Assembly (NCBI GenBank): GCA_022820545.1
Contig: JAJEFG010000058.1
Coordinates: 1 to 64,000 of the forward strand
From: Acidobacteriota bacterium
GTDB taxonomy: Bacteria > Acidobacteriota > Vicinamibacteria > Marinacidobacterales > Marinacidobacteraceae
Reading direction: 5' to 3'
Length of the DNA: 64,000 nucleotides
The position numbers and the translations under genes were made by a program. Positions 60,999 to 64,000 of this stretch are shown here, piece after piece. Below the pieces are notes generated by a model. The model ran no database searches and was not told the origin of the DNA. It saw only the letters and a program-made list of their open reading frames with translations. Positions within the stretch are counted from its first letter, which is position 1. Each line of letters begins with the position of its first letter.

Positions 60999-63664
60999 CG
61001 CTCCTGGGTACCCGGGGGGTCGTCCGACGATACCGCTTCTTCGTCAGGCATGGCGTCCGCATCTTCTTCCGGGGGGGCGGGCGGAATGCGGGTGATGGCG
61101 ACGACTTCGTCGCCCTCCCCGACGCGGATCGCCCGGACGCCCTTGGTGATGCGCTTGAGGTCGCGGAAATCCTCGACGGGGATTCGGACGGCTTTTCCGG
61201 CCGCCGTGATCGCGATTACGTCTTCGCCGCTGCGAACGGCGACAGTCGCTACGGTATGCCCGTTTCGTTCGGAGGCCTTGATGTTCAGCACTCCGAGGCC
61301 GCTGCGGCCCTTTAGCGGATAGTGGTCAAGTGAACTCATCTTCCCGTAGCCGTGCTCGGTCACGGTGAGAAGCGAGGTGCCACCGTCCGGCTCGTCCTCG
61401 ACGGTAACGAGGCTGACCACCTCATCGTCGCCCCGAAGCCGGATACCTCTTACCCCAGCCGTGCCCCGGCCCATGGACCGGACGTCGCTCTCCCGGAAGC
61501 GAATCGCTTTCCCATTCCTCGTCGTGAGGACGACATGACTCTCCCCGCTAGTCAGCGTCGCCGCCAGCAGAGCGTCCCCCTCGGGGATCCGGACGGCTCG
61601 CAACCCAACGGCCCGGACGTTCCGGTACTGGGACAGCGCCGTTCGCTTGACCTGACCGCAGCGGCTCGCGGTGAACAGATGGATGGATTCGGAGGCTTCG
61701 TCGTCTTCCGGAAGCGGCACGATGGCGACGACCTGCCGCTCCTTCGGAAGGCTCAGGAGGTTGACGATGGCGCGGCCCCTGCCCGCCTTGCCCGCCTCGG
61801 GGATCTCGTAACCCTTGAGCCGGTACGCGATCCCCTCGTCCGTGAGGAACAGGAACCGGCTGTGGGTGTTCCCGATCAGCACGTCGTGGATCGCGTCGCC
61901 AGCGCGGATCCCGGCTCCGGAGTGTCCGGTCCCGCCCCGCGACTGGGCCCGGTAGTCGCTGAGCGGAGTCCGCTTGATGTAGCCCGCCTGGGTCACCGAG
62001 ATCACGATGTCCTCGACCGGAATCAGTTCCTCGATGGACAGGTCGCCCGCGTCCTCGACGATCTCGGTACGCCGCTCGTTACCGTGTTTCCGGGCGGCGG
62101 CCTGGGCCTCGTCGCGAATGATCCCGTCCACCCGCTCGGGGCTCTGCAGGAGATCCCGGAGGTCGTGGATCTTCTCGCCGAGTTCGGCCATCTCGGCCTC
62201 GATGCGCTCGCGCTCCATCTGGGTCAGGCGCTGGAGCCGCAGATCCAGGATCGCCTGGGCCTGCGCTTCGGAAAGGCCCTCCTGGTCCGGCGCCGCCCGG
62301 CCGTTCCCGGCGCGGGCGAGGAGTTCGCGGTCGGTGCCGAAACGCCGCGGCTGGAACTCGCGCATCAGCCGGGCCCGGGCGCTCGCCGGGTCCTTCGAAC
62401 GCCGGATCCACTCGATGACTTCATCGAGGCGGTCCACCGCGGCGGCGAGCCCCTCGAGGATGTGCATGCGCTGCTCCGCCCGGTCGAGTTCGAAGCGGGT
62501 GCGCCGGCGGACGACCTGCCGCCGGAACTGGAGGAACTCGCGCAGCATCCCGAGCAGGGAGAACAGGCGAGGCCGGTTCTGCGAGATCGCGAGGAGGTTC
62601 ATCCCGAACGAGGACTGCATCGCCGTGTGCCGGTACAGGTTGTTCAGGACGATCTGGGGTTCCTCGCCGCGCTTCAGCTCGATGACGACCCGCATGCCGC
62701 GCCGGTCCGACTCGTCGCGGAGGTCCGAGATCCCGGTCAGGCGCTTGTCCTTGACCAGCTCCGCGATCTTCTCGATGAGGCGGGCCTTGTTGACCTGGTA
62801 GGGGATCTCGGTGACGACGATGCGGTCCCTGCCGTCGCGGGCGGTCTCGAAGTCGGCGACCGCCCGCACCTGGATGATCCCGCGGCCCTCGTAGTAGCCA
62901 CCCACGATGCCGCGCCGCCCGTGGATCCGGCCGCCGGTCGGGAAGTCGGGTCCGGGCACCAGTTCCAGGAGTTCGGCATTCAGGTGTTCGTCGCTGGCGT
63001 CGGGGTGCTCGATCAGGTGCACGAGGGCCGCGGTCACCTCACGGAGGTTGTGCGGCGGGATCTTGGTCGCCATCCCTACCGCGATCCCGTCCGAACCGTT
63101 CACCAGCAGGCCGGGCACGACGGTGGGAAGAACCTCCGGTTCGACGGTCTTGCCGTCGAAGTTGGGCTGGAAATTGACCGTGGCGCGGTCGATGTCCTCC
63201 ATCATGGCGATGGCGAACTGCGTGAGCCGCGCCTCCGTGTACCGGTAGGCGGCCGGGGGATCCCCATCCACCGAACCGAAGTTGCCCTTTCCGTCGATCA
63301 GCGGGTGGCGCTGGCCCCAGCCCTGGGCGAGCCGGACCAGCGTGTCGTAGACCGAAGCGTCCCCGTGCGGGTGGTACTTCTTGAGGACCTCCCCGACGAT
63401 TCCCGCGCACTTCGAGTAGGAGCGGGACGGCAGCAGGCCCTCCCGGAACATCGCATACACCACCCGGCGCTGTACCGGCTTCAGTCCGTCCCGGACATCG
63501 GGCAGCGCGCGGCCGATGATCACCGACATGGCGTAGTCCATGTAGGACTGCGTCATCTCGGTCTCGATGTGCTCGACGCGCTGGTAGCGCGCCCGGCTCA
63601 TCGAACCGCCGTTTCCGTTGGCGTCGCCCGCGGCCTCCGGATCCGTGAAGGAAGCGTCAGACAT
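60995..63664 (-). CDS. gyrA: DNA gyrase subunit A
   Basis: The 889-residue protein has the gyrase A breakage-reunion domain with catalytic Tyr142 in [10 protein letters not shown], followed by a six-bladed C-terminal DNA-wrapping domain. The QRDR reads GDASVYD (101-107), with Ala103 where E. coli has Ser83. The GyrA box, usually QRRGGKG, reads QSRGGTG. The adjacent overlapping gyrB supports gyrase over topoisomerase IV. It overlaps gyrB by 8 bases and the lipoprotein gene by 4. Confidence 0.93.
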   Translation of the reverse strand: MSDASFTDPEAAGDANGNGGSMSRARYQRVEHIETEMTQSYMDYAMSVIIGRALPDVRDGLKPVQRRVVYAMFREGLLPSRSYSKCAGIVGEVLKKYHPHGDASVYDTLVRLAQGWGQRHPLIDGKGNFGSVDGDPPAAYRYTEARLTQFAIAMMEDIDRATVNFQPNFDGKTVEPEVLPTVVPGLLVNGSDGIAVGMATKIPPHNLREVTAALVHLIEHPDASDEHLNAELLELVPGPDFPTGGRIHGRRGIVGGYYEGRGIIQVRAVADFETARDGRDRIVVTEIPYQVNKARLIEKIAELVKDKRLTGISDLRDESDRRGMRVVIELKRGEEPQIVLNNLYRHTAMQSSFGMNLLAISQNRPRLFSLLGMLREFLQFRRQVVRRRTRFELDRAEQRMHILEGLAAAVDRLDEVIEWIRRSKDPASARARLMREFQPRRFGTDRELLARAGNGRAAPDQEGLSEAQAQAILDLRLQRLTQMERERIEAEMAELGEKIHDLRDLLQSPERVDGIIRDEAQAAARKHGNERRTEIVEDAGDLSIEELIPVEDIVISVTQAGYIKRTPLSDYRAQSRGGTGHSGAGIRAGDAIHDVLIGNTHSRFLFLTDEGIAYRLKGYEIPEAGKAGRGRAIVNLLSLPKERQVVAIVPLPEDDEASESIHLFTASRCGQVKRTALSQYRNVRAVGLRAVRIPEGDALLAATLTSGESHVVLTTRNGKAIRFRESDVRSMGRGTAGVRGIRLRGDDEVVSLVTVEDEPDGGTSLLTVTEHGYGKMSSLDHYPLKGRSGLGVLNIKASERNGHTVATVAVRSGEDVIAITAAGKAVRIPVEDFRDLKRITKGVRAIRVGEGDEVVAITRIPPAPPEEDADAMPDEEAVSSDDPPGTQER

Positions 63665-64000
63665 CCAGGTTGGAAACGTTCAGCGCGTTCTTTTCGATGA
63701 ACGCGCGCCGGGGCTCCACCTGATCCCCCATCAGGGTGCTGAACAACTCCGCCGCGTCGAGGTCGTCCTCGACCTGCACCCGCTTCAGGCTGCGGACGTC
63801 GGGGTCCATGGTGGTCTCCCAGAGTTCGTCGGCATCCATTTCGCCGAGTCCCTTGTAGCGCTGGATCTTGAGATGGCGGCGGGCGCTGTCGAGCAGGTGA
63901 TCCAGCAGGGCGCCGGCCGACTCGAGTTCGCACTCCAGCTTGGAGGCGGACGCTCCGCTCCCGCCGTCCGTACCGGGACCGCCGCCGTTCACGAAGACGC
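63657..64000 (-). CDS. gyrB: DNA gyrase subunit B, C-terminal fragment (runs off the window)
   Basis: About 114 residues of the C-terminus are visible: the [20 protein letters not shown] signature and the terminal [14 protein letters not shown]. The gene continues beyond position 64000. Its stop lies inside the gyrA start region (8-base overlap), so the order is gyrB-gyrA on the minus strand. Confidence 0.92.
   Translation of the reverse strand, partial: VFVNGGGPGTDGGSGASASKLECELESAGALLDHLLDSARRHLKIQRYKGLGEMDADELWETTMDPDVRSLKRVQVEDDLDAAELFSTLMGDQVEPRRAFIEKNALNVSNLDV

Noticed and set aside
1-64000. CRISPR array, prophage, insertion sequence or integron
   Set aside because: No array of direct repeats with spacers and no transposase, integrase or phage structural gene was seen; the palindromic repeats are dispersed and not spaced regularly.

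Overview
The window is about 70% GC, densely packed and chromosomal. It reads as a Gram-negative, aerobic heterotroph: there is a TonB-dependent receptor, a TolC/RND metal exporter, several lipoproteins, and secreted or periplasmic peptidases and hydrolases. The mix (tricorn-like protease, CocE/NonD hydrolase, M19 and M1 peptidases, D-aminoacylase-like amidohydrolase, PQQ-type beta-propeller, DUF2461, bicupin/VOC proteins) resembles Gemmatimonadota or Acidobacteriota genomes. That placement is an impression; no marker in the window was tested by tree.

Layout. 1-4.9 kb: two VOC proteins, an ArsR regulator under a consensus promoter/operator, a RusA-like nuclease with a DUF2461 protein, a VOC-bicupin fusion and a steroid 5-alpha-reductase-like membrane protein. 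4.9-10.1 kb: guanine deaminase, ACC deaminase with an alpha/beta hydrolase, then csaA-SDR-CPA2 antiporter on the minus strand. 10.2-17.5 kb: tricorn-like protease, divergent from a SulP transporter coupled to an M19 dipeptidase homologue, then a homocysteine methyltransferase. 17.6-24.7 kb: a CDF-CzcC-CzcB-CzcA metal-efflux locus. 24.7-26.6 kb: a DsbD-alpha-like protein followed by a thioredoxin/PDZ gene interrupted by one in-frame TGA that is best read as selenocysteine. 26.7-39 kb: a self-regulated HTH/SRPBCC pair, a secreted protein of unknown function, a DUF4143-type ATPase, an FG-GAP protein, a desaturase, a PQQ-like propeller protein, an AbiEi-Fic fusion, an M1 peptidase and an orphan VapB. 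39.3-49.2 kb: TonB receptor, a GOB-like B3-Gln metallo-beta-lactamase fold protein coupled to a sirtuin, amidotransferase, amidohydrolase, CocE hydrolase and a tandem-sensor lytic transglycosylase. 49.2-64 kb: tRNA-Arg and tRNA-Glu, isoaspartyl peptidase, PspC, rhomboid, a sugar epimerase/aminotransferase pair, rsmI, a GlmU-like/GlmS-isomerase-like pair, a PcrA-type helicase, and the overlapping chain gyrB-gyrA-lipoprotein-pyrE.

The strongest unusual signals are (1) the selenoprotein candidate, with a CxxU motif and a bacterial-type SECIS hairpin just after the TGA; (2) a family of two-hairpin palindromic repeats, about one per 5 kb, two thirds of which sit immediately 3' of a stop codon in a fixed orientation; (3) a GlmU-like acetyltransferase that has lost its uridylyltransferase signature, paired with a glutaminase-less GlmS; (4) the B3-Gln lactamase-fold protein coupled to a sirtuin; and (5) the AbiEi-Fic fusion and the DUF4143 ATPase, which share an identical 11-nt AT-rich upstream motif.
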